From: DATHBP01 sp035296085
GTDB taxonomy: Bacteria > Actinomycetota > Actinomycetes > Propionibacteriales > Nocardioidaceae
Reading direction: 5' to 3'
Length of the DNA stretch: 26,983 nt
Assembly: GCA_035296085.1 (NCBI GenBank)
Contig: DATHBP010000229.1
Coordinates: 1-26,983 of the forward strand
The notes under the pieces were generated by a model. It did no database searches. It had not been told where the DNA came from and worked only from the letters and a program-made list of their open reading frames with translations. Every line of letters starts with the position of its first letter. Positions within the stretch are counted from its first letter, which is position 1. Below, piece by piece: positions 16,002 to 23,237 of the stretch. A program made the translations under genes and the position numbers.

Positions 16002-16038
16002 TGTGGGGAAGCTCCGGTACTCAGCCGCCTGTGGACGA
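16002..16038 (-). repeat. Two DnaA-box-like 9-mers, 28-base period
   Basis: On the minus strand TCGTCCACA (16038-16030, 8 of 9 to TTGTCCACA) and TTCCCCACA (16010-16002, 7 of 9) lie in the 175-base gap between the DUF2469 gene and yraN. The first is identical to the 9-mer at 10917-10925 upstream of the M23 gene, and the pair spacing is the same there. Nothing else recognisable lies in this gap. Confidence 0.25.
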
Positions 16039-16110
16039 CATGGGGCCAGGCGCTTCCCGTGAGCGGGCGACTACGCGGATGTGACCGACTCGACTCGTTG
16101 GAGCCGCAGC

Positions 16111-16419
16111 TCAGGTCTTGGGGACCTCGATGTCGCTCTTCGCGAGCTCTTCGATATTGACGTCTTTGAACGTGAGTATCTTGACGTTCTTCGCGAACCT
16201 GGCCGGGCGATACATGTCCCATACCCAGGCGTCCGACATCGTGACCTCGAAGTACGCGTCGCCGGCCTCGGCCCGCACCTTCAGGTCGACGCTGTTGCAC
16301 AGGTAGAACCGGCGGTCGGTCTCGACGACGTACTTGAAGATGCCGACCACGTCGCGGTACTCGCGGTAGAGCGCGAGCTCCATCTCGGTCTCGTAGCTCT
16401 CCAGATCTTCGGCGCTCAC
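16111..16419 (-). CDS. DUF2469 family protein
   Basis: A 102-residue conserved actinobacterial protein of unknown function, beginning SAEDLESYETEMELALYREYR and including IFKYVVETDRRFYLCN, FEVTMSDAWVWDMYRPARFA and NVKILTFKDVNIEEL, all typical of the family. It has no signal peptide or membrane segment, so it is probably cytoplasmic. GTG 16419 overlaps the rnhB stop by four bases (GTGA), indicating translational coupling with RNase HII, an arrangement also known elsewhere in actinobacteria. The longer open frame upstream overlaps rnhB and is not family-like. Confidence 0.9.
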   Translation of the reverse strand: MSAEDLESYETEMELALYREYRDVVGIFKYVVETDRRFYLCNSVDLKVRAEAGDAYFEVTMSDAWVWDMYRPARFAKNVKILTFKDVNIEELAKSDIEVPKT

Positions 16420-17150
16420 AGCCGCCCCACGGGCTCTCGTGCCGCCATGCGTTGCCCCGCTGCGGCGGTCGGCCCCAAGTGGTGGGGGACCGTCTCGGCC
16501 GACAGCTCGCCTGCCCGGCGCACGTTGACGAACCGGCGGCGATGCTCGCAGCACGGTCCGTGCCGGTCGAGCGCATCCTGGTGCTCCGGCGTGCAGTAGC
16601 CCTTGTGTGTCGCGAAGTCATAAGCCGGATAGCGCTCGTGCAAGCCGGCCATGATGCGGTCGCGGGTCACCTTGGCGATCACCGACGCCGCGGCGATGCA
16701 GGCGGTGACGCGGTCGCCCTTCCAGATGGCGAGGCCCGGCACCTCCAGGCCGTCGACGGGGAAGCCGTCGGTGAGCACATACGTCGGACGCAGGTCGAGC
16801 CGAGCCAGCGCACGACGCAGCGCGGCGACGTTGGCGACGTGCATGCCCAGCCGATCACACTCGGCGGCGGGGACCGCGACCACGGACCAGGCGGCCGCGC
16901 GTCGGGTCACCTGCGTGTAACAGCTTTCGCGCGCCAACGGCGTCAAGAGCTTGGAGTCGGCCAGCCCCCTGATACACCCGCGTTGCCCTGCCGGCAGGAT
17001 CACCGCCGCGGCCACCAGTGGGCCGGCGCACGCTCCCCGCCCCGCCTCGTCCACCCCGGCGACAGGGGACAGCCCGACCCGGGCGAGTGCCCGTTCGTAG
17101 CCGTACAGACCGGCGTCGCGGCGAACCGTCATGCCGCGCGGAAGGGCCAT
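16416..17150 (-). CDS. rnhB: Ribonuclease HII
   Basis: A 244-residue nuclease that removes ribonucleotides from DNA and RNA-DNA hybrids. Catalytic acids are all present: D34 and E35 in GVDEAGRG, D128 in YVLTDGFP and D164 in KVTRDRI. Also visible is GLADSKLL (62-69). ATG 17150 (MALPRGM), 19 bases after the lepB stop, is taken as the start; ATG 17132 is possible and would shorten the protein by six residues. Neither has a strong ribosome site. It is co-directional between lepB and DUF2469. Confidence 0.94.
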   Translation of the reverse strand: MALPRGMTVRRDAGLYGYERALARVGLSPVAGVDEAGRGACAGPLVAAAVILPAGQRGCIRGLADSKLLTPLARESCYTQVTRRAAAWSVVAVPAAECDRLGMHVANVAALRRALARLDLRPTYVLTDGFPVDGLEVPGLAIWKGDRVTACIAAASVIAKVTRDRIMAGLHERYPAYDFATHKGYCTPEHQDALDRHGPCCEHRRRFVNVRRAGELSAETVPHHLGPTAAAGQRMAAREPVGRL

Positions 17151-17169
17151 GAACGAAGGGTAGGCGACC

Positions 17170-17985
17170 TCAGCCGCCAGGCGCCGCATGCGCCACACGC
17201 TCTGCGCGGTTTGCCGCCTGGGGAGCGGCTCGGTGTGGTGGTTCCTGAGCCGAGAGCTCCGAGTCTTCGAACGCATCGGGACGGTGGAGCACGCTCGCGT
17301 GGTCGAGTGGCCATACGACGACGAAAACCTTGCCCACGACGTCGTCGGCAGGTACGAACCCCTCCCCAGGCCCGCTCATGTGGCCGCGGGAGTCGAAGGA
17401 GAAGTCGCGGTTGTCACCCATCACCCACAGATGATCGGGCGGTACCCGGACGTCGAACTCCTTGTCGGACGGCCGGGCGCCGCGAGCGAGATACGCCTTC
17501 TCGTCCAGTGGCACACCGTTGACCGTGACGCGGTCGCGCTTGTCACAGCACACCACCCGGTCGCCGCCGACGCCGATGACACGCTTCACGAGGTGCCCAC
17601 CGCTCGGGTAGAGCCCGAAGGTCTCCAGCGTCTGGGTGAACAGGTTGCTCGGGTGCTGGACGTCCCCGGGCGCAAGCCAGCCGCCCGGGTCGTCGAACAC
17701 GACGACGTCGCCACGCTGGACGTCTCCGCCCCAGTACGACACCTTCTCGACAAGGATCCGGTCGTTCTTCACCAGGGTGTCGTCCATCGAGCCGGATGGG
17801 ATATAAAACGCCTGCACGAAGAACGTCTTGATCAAGATCGCGAGCCCGAGGGCGATCACGAGGAGCAGCGCCATCTCCTGCCACATCGGCAGCGCGTGCT
17901 TCGCCGGGGTGGATGTGGCAGCCGAGCCGGTCGAGACAGCCTCTGGTGGGTCGGACTGACTCACGTCGTCGCTGCGCGTACTCAC
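17170..17985 (-). CDS. lepB: Signal peptidase I
   Basis: A 271-residue membrane serine protease that cleaves Sec signal peptides. A polar 30-residue N-terminus is followed by one transmembrane helix (about 38-57), then the catalytic serine S66 in IPSGSM, the general-base lysine K134 in HLVKRVIGVGGD, and MGDNRDFSFDSR (189-200). GTG 17985 has a weak ribosome site. There is a 30-40 residue low-complexity tail after the VVVWPLD motif. It follows rplS by 19 bases, the usual actinobacterial order. Confidence 0.95.
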   Translation of the reverse strand: MSTRSDDVSQSDPPEAVSTGSAATSTPAKHALPMWQEMALLLVIALGLAILIKTFFVQAFYIPSGSMDDTLVKNDRILVEKVSYWGGDVQRGDVVVFDDPGGWLAPGDVQHPSNLFTQTLETFGLYPSGGHLVKRVIGVGGDRVVCCDKRDRVTVNGVPLDEKAYLARGARPSDKEFDVRVPPDHLWVMGDNRDFSFDSRGHMSGPGEGFVPADDVVGKVFVVVWPLDHASVLHRPDAFEDSELSAQEPPHRAAPQAANRAERVAHAAPGG

Positions 17986-18004
17986 CAGCCGAGCCTACGC
18001 TCGC

Positions 18005-18367
18005 TCACCCGGCGGTCGAGGGGGAACGACGCTCCTTGATCTTTGCGGCCTTGCCGCGCCGGTTGCGCAGGTAGTACAGCTTGGCGCGGCGTACATCGCC
18101 GCGGGTGACGACCTCGATCTTGTCGATGACCGGCGTGTTCACGGGGAAGGTGCGTTCCACTCCCACGCCGAAGCTCACCTTGCGCACCGTAAAGGTACGG
18201 CGGATGCCAGCACCCTGGAGACGCAGGCAGACCCCCTGGAAAACCTGGATACGTGAGCGGTTGCCCTCGACCACATTGACATGCACTCGCAGGGTGTCAC
18301 CAGCCCGGAACACCGGGATGTCGTCGCGGGCCGAATCGGCGTCTACGGCATCGAGAACGTTGGCCAT
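18005..18367 (-). CDS. rplS: 50S ribosomal protein L19
   Basis: A 120-residue protein at the 30S-50S interface. It begins MANVLDAVDADSARDDIPVF and contains FRAGDTLRVHVNVVEGNRSR, VFQGVCLRLQGAGIRRTFTVRK and the ending RAKLYYLRNRRGKAAKIKERR, all typical of L19. ATG 18367 has GAGGAAG about 10 bases upstream. It heads the rplS-lepB-rnhB-DUF2469 run and has its own upstream region of about 200 bases. Confidence 0.96.
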   Translation of the reverse strand: MANVLDAVDADSARDDIPVFRAGDTLRVHVNVVEGNRSRIQVFQGVCLRLQGAGIRRTFTVRKVSFGVGVERTFPVNTPVIDKIEVVTRGDVRRAKLYYLRNRRGKAAKIKERRSPSTAG

Positions 18368-18469
18368 GACAGCGTCGCTTCCTCGAAGGTGCCAAGGGTC
18401 ACCCACGTGTGTCGGTGGAGGTGCGGGGCGCCAGACGCATCGAGACGCTCCCCCCGAGGCAGGAACGGT

Positions 18470-18483
18470 GGACCGTACGGTCC
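18470..18483. promoter_or_regulatory. Perfect 14-base palindrome in the rplS upstream region
   Basis: GGACCGTACGGTCC is fully self-complementary with no spacer. It lies about 100 bases upstream of rplS, downstream of the candidate promoter, so it would be transcribed. It could be an operator or a cruciform/hairpin site; no known protein can be assigned. Confidence 0.35.
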
Positions 18484-18505
18484 GGACGCGCAGCGCCAGC
18501 GGACC

Positions 18506-18535
18506 AGTCTGCCACACCACGGCCACGCGTCCGAA
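18506..18535 (-). promoter_or_regulatory. Candidate rplS promoter
   Basis: On the minus strand TTCGGA (18535-18530), 18 bases, then CAGACT (18511-18506). The -10 matches common actinobacterial forms; the -35 is weak. It would give a leader of about 130 bases. Confidence 0.35.
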
Positions 18536-18546
18536 TCGGCGCCGGA

Positions 18547-18564
18547 CACCAGGTTGCACTGGTG
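18547..18564 (-). terminator. Hairpin after the DUF1905 gene
   Basis: CACCAG/CTGGTG, six perfect pairs around a six-base loop, 10 bases past the stop of the DUF1905 gene and just before the candidate rplS promoter. No T-run follows, so a U-tail-less terminator is possible but unproven. Confidence 0.4.
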
Positions 18565-18574
18565 CGCCGGCTCC

Positions 18575-19027
18575 TCAGTGCCTGCGCACCCCGGCGCGCA
18601 GCGACGTCACCGCCTTGGTGATCCGGTCGGCGCGCGTCTCCGCCTTCTTGGCCTCCTCCACCCAGCGCACCCACTCCTTGCGATGGGAGTAGGCCAGCCC
18701 CTCGAAGAACGTGCGCGCTTGCTCATCCCCTGCGAGCGCGGCCGCGAGATCTGCCGGCACGCTCACGTCACGGGGCTCACGGTCCGCTTCGATGTCGACG
18801 TCGATCTCGTCGCCGGCGGCAACCCCGGCGGCCTTGCGGTGCTCCGCACTGAGCGGCACCATGAAGCGGCCGCCCATCGGCGCAACGGTGGTCCGGTAGA
18901 CGTAGTCGCCGATCGTGACCGTGACCGCGGGACGTTTGCCGGCGCCGAGCCGCGCGACGACCTCGTCGGGCACCGCGAGCCCGGTCGCCGTCTTGCCGGC
19001 CAGCGATACCACCGTCCGGAACCTCAT
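18575..19027 (-). CDS. DUF1905/YdeI-OmdA family protein
   Basis: A 150-residue protein. Residues 1-85 match DUF1905 (FRTVVSLAGKTATGLAVPDEVV, a TVTIGDYVYRTTVAPMGGRFMVPLS-type beta region and the AAGVAAGDEIDVDIE ending). Residues about 90-145 match the YdeI/OmpD-associated C-terminal helical region (AFFEGLAYSHRKEWVRWVEE-like; here RTFFEGLAYSHRKEWVRWVE). Function is unknown; no active site or membrane segment is visible. ATG 19027 has no ribosome site and is directly preceded by a hairpin. It lies between the trmD and rplS groups and is a variable insert rather than part of the core order. Confidence 0.85.
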   Translation of the reverse strand: MRFRTVVSLAGKTATGLAVPDEVVARLGAGKRPAVTVTIGDYVYRTTVAPMGGRFMVPLSAEHRKAAGVAAGDEIDVDIEADREPRDVSVPADLAAALAGDEQARTFFEGLAYSHRKEWVRWVEEAKKAETRADRITKAVTSLRAGVRRH

Positions 19028-19045
19028 GGCGGCGAGTATGCCGCC
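19028..19045 (-). terminator. Hairpin between trmD and the DUF1905 gene
   Basis: GGCGGC (19028-19033) pairs with GCCGCC (19040-19045) across GAGTAT, starting five bases past the trmD stop and ending at the DUF1905 ATG. It could end the rpsP-trmD transcript or hide the DUF1905 start from ribosomes. Confidence 0.35.
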
Positions 19046-19050
19046 GCCGC

Positions 19051-19791
19051 CTAGTGAGCGGACGGCGAGGCCTCGCCGTCGGGTTCGACCCGGGTCGGCA
19101 GCTCGGGGCGGCGCAGAGCCGTGCGCCGTAGCGCCTGCTCGCGACGCCAGCCGGCGACAGCAGCGTGGTCGCCCGACAACAAAACCTCGGGCACCGCCCG
19201 CCCACGCCAGGTAGGGGGCTTGGTGTAGACCGGCGCCTCCAGCAGTCCCCCACCGTGGGCACTGGAATGCGACTCCTCCACCAGCGAGTCCGGGTTGCCT
19301 ACGACGCCGGGCAGCAGCCGTACGATCGCTTCGACGATCACCAAAGTGGCCGCCTCGCCACCGTTGATCACGTAGTCGCCCAGGCTCAGCTCGTCCACTC
19401 GCAACCGCGCTGACGCCTCGTCGACGACTCGCTGGTCGATGCCCTCATAGCGGCCGCAGGCGAACACCAACCACGCCTCGGTCGCGAGCTGCTCGGCCGA
19501 GCGCTGGTCGAAGCGCCGCCCGCTCGGAGTCGGTACGACGAGGCGTGGCCCAACGGGCGAACCAGGAGGCGCCAGCTCGTCGAGGGCCCGTCCCCACGGC
19601 TCCGGACGCATCACCATCCCCGCGCCACCGCCGTAGGGGGTGTCGTCGACGGAGCGGTGGCGGTCGGAGGTCCAGTCACGCAGGTCGTGCACGCGGATAT
19701 CGAGGAGCCCCGTGCGCCGCGCCTTGCCGACCAGCGACAGATCGAGCGGCGCCAGGTAGTCCGGGAAGATGGTGACGATATCGATTCGCAC
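19051..19791 (-). CDS. trmD: tRNA (guanine-37-N1)-methyltransferase
   Basis: A 246-residue SPOUT methyltransferase that makes m1G37 in tRNAs with G36. It begins MRIDIVTIFPDY (GTG 19791) and has the deep trefoil knot motifs FACGRYEGIDQRV (110-122) and LSLGDYVINGGEAATL (135-150), plus YGGGAGMVMRPEPW. The start is four bases after the rimM stop; the open frame upstream overlaps rimM and is not family-like. The C-terminal domain ends with REQALRRTALRRPELP, as expected. Confidence 0.96.
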   Translation of the reverse strand: MRIDIVTIFPDYLAPLDLSLVGKARRTGLLDIRVHDLRDWTSDRHRSVDDTPYGGGAGMVMRPEPWGRALDELAPPGSPVGPRLVVPTPSGRRFDQRSAEQLATEAWLVFACGRYEGIDQRVVDEASARLRVDELSLGDYVINGGEAATLVIVEAIVRLLPGVVGNPDSLVEESHSSAHGGGLLEAPVYTKPPTWRGRAVPEVLLSGDHAAVAGWRREQALRRTALRRPELPTRVEPDGEASPSAH

Positions 19792-19795
19792 CGGC

Positions 19796-20323
19796 TCAGA
19801 TCTCGTCTGGCTGCGGCTCGAGCAGCCCCTGCAGGTCCGCGAGCACCACCCGGCGCGACGAGAGGTCGACCTCGGGCACGAGCTGGGCCACAAACGGCAC
19901 CAACAGCTCGTTTCCTGCCTCGGCAGTAATCGCCAACAGGTCGTGGGCAGGCAGGTGTACGACCTGCGCCACGACCCCGACCTTGCGACCTCCGGCCGAG
20001 ACGGCCGTCAAGCCCACCAGCTGGCGGTCGTAGAACTCGTCGGGACCGGCCGGCCGCTCAGCCTCGTCGACGTCGGCACAGAGCAGCGCGCCACGAAGGG
20101 CCTCTGCGCCGGTTCGATCGGAGACCTCTGCGAAGGTCAGAAGCAGACGGGGTCCATGCGGGCGTACGGCCGTGACGGTGAGCACCGGTCGGAGTGGGCG
20201 GTCGGTGCGTAGGGCGGCGCCGGGGACGAAGCGTCGCTCCGGCTCGTCGGTGCGCAGCTGCACGGCGATCTCGCCGCGCACACCGTGCGGCCTGCCGAGG
20301 CGGCCCACGACGACCTCGACCAC
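19796..20323 (-). CDS. rimM: Ribosome maturation factor RimM
   Basis: A 175-residue 16S rRNA processing factor that binds S19 during 30S assembly. The N-terminal beta-barrel begins VEVVVGRLGRPHGVRGEIAV and the C-terminal PRC-barrel includes DEFYDRQLVGLTAV and ELLVPFVAQLVPEVDLSSRR. GTG 20323 lies 13 bases after khpA. Part of the conserved rpsP-khpA-rimM-trmD unit. Confidence 0.95.
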   Translation of the reverse strand: MVEVVVGRLGRPHGVRGEIAVQLRTDEPERRFVPGAALRTDRPLRPVLTVTAVRPHGPRLLLTFAEVSDRTGAEALRGALLCADVDEAERPAGPDEFYDRQLVGLTAVSAGGRKVGVVAQVVHLPAHDLLAITAEAGNELLVPFVAQLVPEVDLSSRRVVLADLQGLLEPQPDEI

Positions 20324-20336
20324 GTCGGCGGAACGC

Positions 20337-20579
20337 TCAGCGACCGCGGTCGACGTCGACGATGTCGACGCGCGCTCCGTCCTTGCCGGCCAGCGCGCCG
20401 ATCACCGTCCGCAGCGCCTTCGCGGTGCGTCCCTCGCGGCCGATCACGCGGCCTAGGTCGTCGGGGTGCACGCGCACCTCGATGACCGATCGGTCGCGCT
20501 GGCTGCGGGTGCGCACGTTGACATCGTCGGGGTGCTCGACGATGCCGCGAACGAGGTGTTCGAGCGCCTCAGCCAGCAT
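20337..20579 (-). CDS. khpA: KH-domain RNA-binding protein (KhpA/YlqC family)
   Basis: An 80-residue single KH domain. The RNA-binding GxxG loop is in DLGRVIGREGRTAKALRTVI, and the N-terminus LAEALEHLVRGIVEHPDDV is typical. KhpA proteins bind small and messenger RNAs in several Gram-positives and influence cell elongation in some. It lies two bases after rpsP and before rimM. Confidence 0.92.
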   Translation of the reverse strand: MLAEALEHLVRGIVEHPDDVNVRTRSQRDRSVIEVRVHPDDLGRVIGREGRTAKALRTVIGALAGKDGARVDIVDVDRGR

Positions 20580-20581
20580 GC

Positions 20582-21277
20582 TCAGGCCCGCGTAGACCGG
20601 TCGGCTGCGGCCGGCTCGTCGCCGGCCGGCGTCTCGTCGGCAGCGGCTGGCGCGGCATCGGGCGCGGGCTCGTCGGGGGTGGCGGCCTCGGTGGAAAGTG
20701 CGTCGTCGGGGCTCGCCTCGCTGACCGTCTCGGCGCTCACTTCCACGCTCGTGTCGACCTCGCCAGCACTGACCTCCGCCGGCACTGCTTCGTCGGCGGG
20801 CACCGCGTTGGCCGGGATGACGTCGGCAGCTGCGCCGGCCGGTGTATCGGTCGTGGCCGACGGGGTGGTGGCAGCCGTCGGCTCTGCGGCCGGCCGGCTC
20901 TTGCGTCGCGTCACCGCCTCGGTCTTCGGCTCGTTGTGCGCTTCCTGCAGCGCCTCGTTGAACACCTCGGCCTTGTCGCGTTTTGCGGTGGGCATCCGCA
21001 GCGGCTCAGTCGGAGCCGGCTCACCCCTGTACTTCTGCCAGTCGCCGGTGAGCTTGAGCAGCACCGCTACCGGCTCGGTGGGCTGGGCACCTACGCCCAG
21101 CCAGTACTGGGCGCGCTCGGAGTCGACTTCGATGAACGACGGGTCGCTCTTGGGGTGGTACTTGCCGATCTCCTCGATCACGCGTCCATCGCGCTTCTTA
21201 CGCGAGTCGGCGATGACGATCCGGTAGAACGGCGCGTGGATCTTGCCCATGCGCTTGAGCCTGATCTTGACGGCCAC
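20582..21277 (-). CDS. rpsP: 30S ribosomal protein S16 with very long acidic/Ala-rich tail
   Basis: A 231-residue protein. Residues 1-85 are a complete S16 (VKIRLKRMGKIHAPFYRIVI, DSRKKRDGRVIEEIGKYHP, ERAQYWLGVGAQPTEPV, LLKLTGDWQKYRG). The rest, about 145 residues, is an actinobacterial extension: a charged linker (95-130) and then Ala/Pro/Thr/Glu/Asp-rich low-complexity sequence. Usual bacterial S16 is about 80-90 residues and actinobacterial forms often reach 140-170, so this is long. GTG 21277 follows GGGAG at about 11 bases. It heads rpsP-khpA-rimM-trmD. Confidence 0.95.
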   Translation of the reverse strand: MAVKIRLKRMGKIHAPFYRIVIADSRKKRDGRVIEEIGKYHPKSDPSFIEVDSERAQYWLGVGAQPTEPVAVLLKLTGDWQKYRGEPAPTEPLRMPTAKRDKAEVFNEALQEAHNEPKTEAVTRRKSRPAAEPTAATTPSATTDTPAGAAADVIPANAVPADEAVPAEVSAGEVDTSVEVSAETVSEASPDDALSTEAATPDEPAPDAAPAAADETPAGDEPAAADRSTRA

Positions 21278-21405
21278 TAGTGCGGTGTCTCCCTCAACGT
21301 CGGCTTGGTGAGCCTGCGGCGCCGGGTGGGGAAACGGCGGGCTCGGCTCGGTGGATCCGGTCGGCCACGGCTGAGAGGGCCCTTGGCCTTGGGACTCAAC
21401 CGCTC

Positions 21406-21436
21406 ATTGTGCCAGAGATCGGCAGTGCACTTGCAA
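21406..21436 (-). promoter_or_regulatory. Candidate rpsP promoter
   Basis: On the minus strand TTGCAA (21436-21431) and CACAAT (21411-21406) lie 19 bases apart; the TGGCACAAT context resembles strong actinobacterial -10 regions. The leader would be about 120 bases. The spacing is slightly long. Confidence 0.4.
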
Positions 21437-21461
21437 TCGTGGGCGCTGCCAGGATGCGCCC

Positions 21462-22091
21462 ATGACTGAGTCGAGTGCGCCGCCGCCTGCCGAGCTGTCC
21501 GGCTACCACGCGCGGCTGCCGTACGGGCAGCGGGTCCCCGCCGACCCGGTGCTCGGTGGTCCGTTCTTTCCGTTCGACGGCGACGTCAGCGTCGTACCGC
21601 TGGCCGACCCGGTGGTGCCAGAGCCGCCCCGCAACGGTGAGATCGGCGGCGAGCCGTGCTTTCGCTGTGCCAACCCGGATGCTCACGTGCTCTGGCGAGA
21701 CGACCAGTGGAACGTCCGCGCCGGCTTCGCGCCGATGAGCCTGCCGATGGTCGCGGCGCTCGCACCCAATGAGCACGTGACGCTGCACACAATGTCGACC
21801 TCGCTGGCCGCGAGCATGGGCCTGGTGATCCAGCGGCTGGCGGTGGCGATCGGACGCATCCCCGGGGTGGGGCGTACGCACTTCAGCCGATGGGGCGACG
21901 GCAGCGAGCACTTCCACATGTGGTTTCTGGCTCGTCCGCTCGGCATGATGCAGATGCGCGGTGCGATGCTCGCCATCTGGGACGACCTGCTGCCACCACT
22001 GCCCGACGACGAGCTCGCCGCCAACCTTCGTACGGTCGCCGCGGCGCTCGCCGAAGGCGGCGGCGACGCGGTCGGCGCCGGCAAGACCTAG
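21462..22091 (+). CDS. HIT-like / GalT-like superfamily protein
   Basis: A 209-residue protein. C66 and C69 (PCFRC) with downstream histidines resemble the zinc site of HIT/galactose-1-phosphate uridylyltransferase-type folds, followed by VLWRDDQWNV (76-85). The nucleotide-handling motif is SEHFHMWF (149-156), an H-x-H in which the third HIT histidine is Trp, with GRTHFSRWGDGS just before. It may hydrolyse or transfer a nucleotide, but substrate is unknown. The N-terminal 25 residues are proline-rich. It is a single gene transcribed away from rpsP, ending at a strong inverted-repeat terminator. Confidence 0.65.
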   Translation: MTESSAPPPAELSGYHARLPYGQRVPADPVLGGPFFPFDGDVSVVPLADPVVPEPPRNGEIGGEPCFRCANPDAHVLWRDDQWNVRAGFAPMSLPMVAALAPNEHVTLHTMSTSLAASMGLVIQRLAVAIGRIPGVGRTHFSRWGDGSEHFHMWFLARPLGMMQMRGAMLAIWDDLLPPLPDDELAANLRTVAAALAEGGGDAVGAGKT

Positions 22092-22094
22092 CGA

Positions 22095-22140
22095 GTTGTC
22101 AGGCCCTCGACGGCGTATGCACCGTCGAGGGCCTGACAAC
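22095..22140. terminator. Strong bidirectional hairpin terminator
   Basis: Two perfect 19-base arms (22095-22113 and 22122-22140) face each other across an eight-base loop, between the convergent HIT-like gene and amidohydrolase gene. It starts four bases after the plus-strand stop and ends 14 bases short of the minus-strand stop. No T-run follows on either strand. Position and pairing make a shared terminator the best reading. Confidence 0.85.
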
Positions 22141-22154
22141 GTGCGGGGTGCGCG

Positions 22155-23231
22155 TCAGGCGACGACCCGGCCGCGCAGAACGATGCGAGCGGGCGCGCCG
22201 AGTGTGCCGAGGTCGCTGACGGGGTCGGTGCTGTAGACGACGAAATCGGCCGGCGCTCCCTCGCCCAGTCGGCTCGGCCTGCCCAGCCAATCCCGAGCCC
22301 GCCACGACGCCGCCCCTAGGGCGTCCCGCGTGCTGAGCCCCAGTGCGGCGAGCTCTGCGACCTCCGCCGCGATCAGGCCGTGCGGGAGCACCCCGCCGGC
22401 GTCGGTTCCGGCGTAGATCGGGACTCCGGCGTCGTATGCCGCTGAGACGGTGTGCCGTCGCCGCTCGAACAGCTCGCGCATGTGGCGCCCGTACGCCGGA
22501 AACCGCTCCTCGCCCGCCGCGGCGTACTTCGGGAAGTTGAGCAGTTGCTTGGCGGTCGGCACGAGCGCCACGCCCCGCTCGGCCACGCTCGCGATGAGCT
22601 CGTCGGTGAGGCCGGTGCCGTGCTCGATGCAGTCGATGCCGGCGCCGAGCAGGTCGGGCAGCGCGTCCTCGCCGAAGACGTGCGCGGTCACCCGCGCACC
22701 CAGCGCATGGGCGGTCTCGATGGCGGCGTCGAGGGCGCTGCGCGGCCAGCACGGCGCGAGGTCGCCGACGTCACGGTCGATCCAGTCACCGACGAGCTTG
22801 ACCCAGCCGTCACTGCGCCGGGCCTCGTGGGCGACGTACTCCGGGAGCTGGTCCGGCTCGATCTCGTGTCCGTAGTTGCGGATGTAGCGCTTCGTGCGGG
22901 CGAGGTGGCGCCCGGCCCTGATCATCACCGGCAAGTCGTCTCGATCGTCGATCCAGCGCGTGTCGGCCGCCGAGCCGGCGTCGCGGATCAACAGCGTGCC
23001 CGCGTCGCGATCGGCGAGCGCCTGCTCCTCCTGGACGTCCTCGGCGACCGGTCCGTGTTCGTCGAGGCCGACATGGCAGTGCGCGTCGACGAGCCCTGGG
23101 AGGATCCAGCCCTCGGCCACGAGGGGCGCACCTGGGGCCGGCTCCTCGCTGATGCGGCCACCGACGACGGCCAGCTCACGGTGCTCGCCATCCGGCAGCA
23201 CGACCCCGCGGACGCGAAACGGCTCAGCCAC
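22155..23231 (-). CDS. Metal-dependent amidohydrolase
   Basis: A 358-residue TIM-barrel hydrolase of the imidazolonepropionase/prolidase-like group. Metal and catalytic residues are present: H51 and H53 in DAHCH, K145 in VKLVGDW (possible carboxylated lysine), H184 in VTAHVFGEDA, H204 in CIEHGTGL and D277 in AGTDAGG. The small beta-sandwich is made from both ends (to about 45 and from about 320). Substrate is unknown. GTG 23231 lies six bases after ffh, so it is co-translated with the SRP protein; an amidohydrolase next to ffh also occurs in mycobacteria. It has no signal peptide. Confidence 0.87.
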   Translation of the reverse strand: MAEPFRVRGVVLPDGEHRELAVVGGRISEEPAPGAPLVAEGWILPGLVDAHCHVGLDEHGPVAEDVQEEQALADRDAGTLLIRDAGSAADTRWIDDRDDLPVMIRAGRHLARTKRYIRNYGHEIEPDQLPEYVAHEARRSDGWVKLVGDWIDRDVGDLAPCWPRSALDAAIETAHALGARVTAHVFGEDALPDLLGAGIDCIEHGTGLTDELIASVAERGVALVPTAKQLLNFPKYAAAGEERFPAYGRHMRELFERRRHTVSAAYDAGVPIYAGTDAGGVLPHGLIAAEVAELAALGLSTRDALGAASWRARDWLGRPSRLGEGAPADFVVYSTDPVSDLGTLGAPARIVLRGRVVA

Positions 23232-23237
23232 TGCCGC

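Noticed and set aside
15936..16110. Possible small gene or RNA in the DUF2469-yraN gap
   Set aside because: No credible start, ribosome site or stable fold was found apart from the DnaA-box-like motifs.
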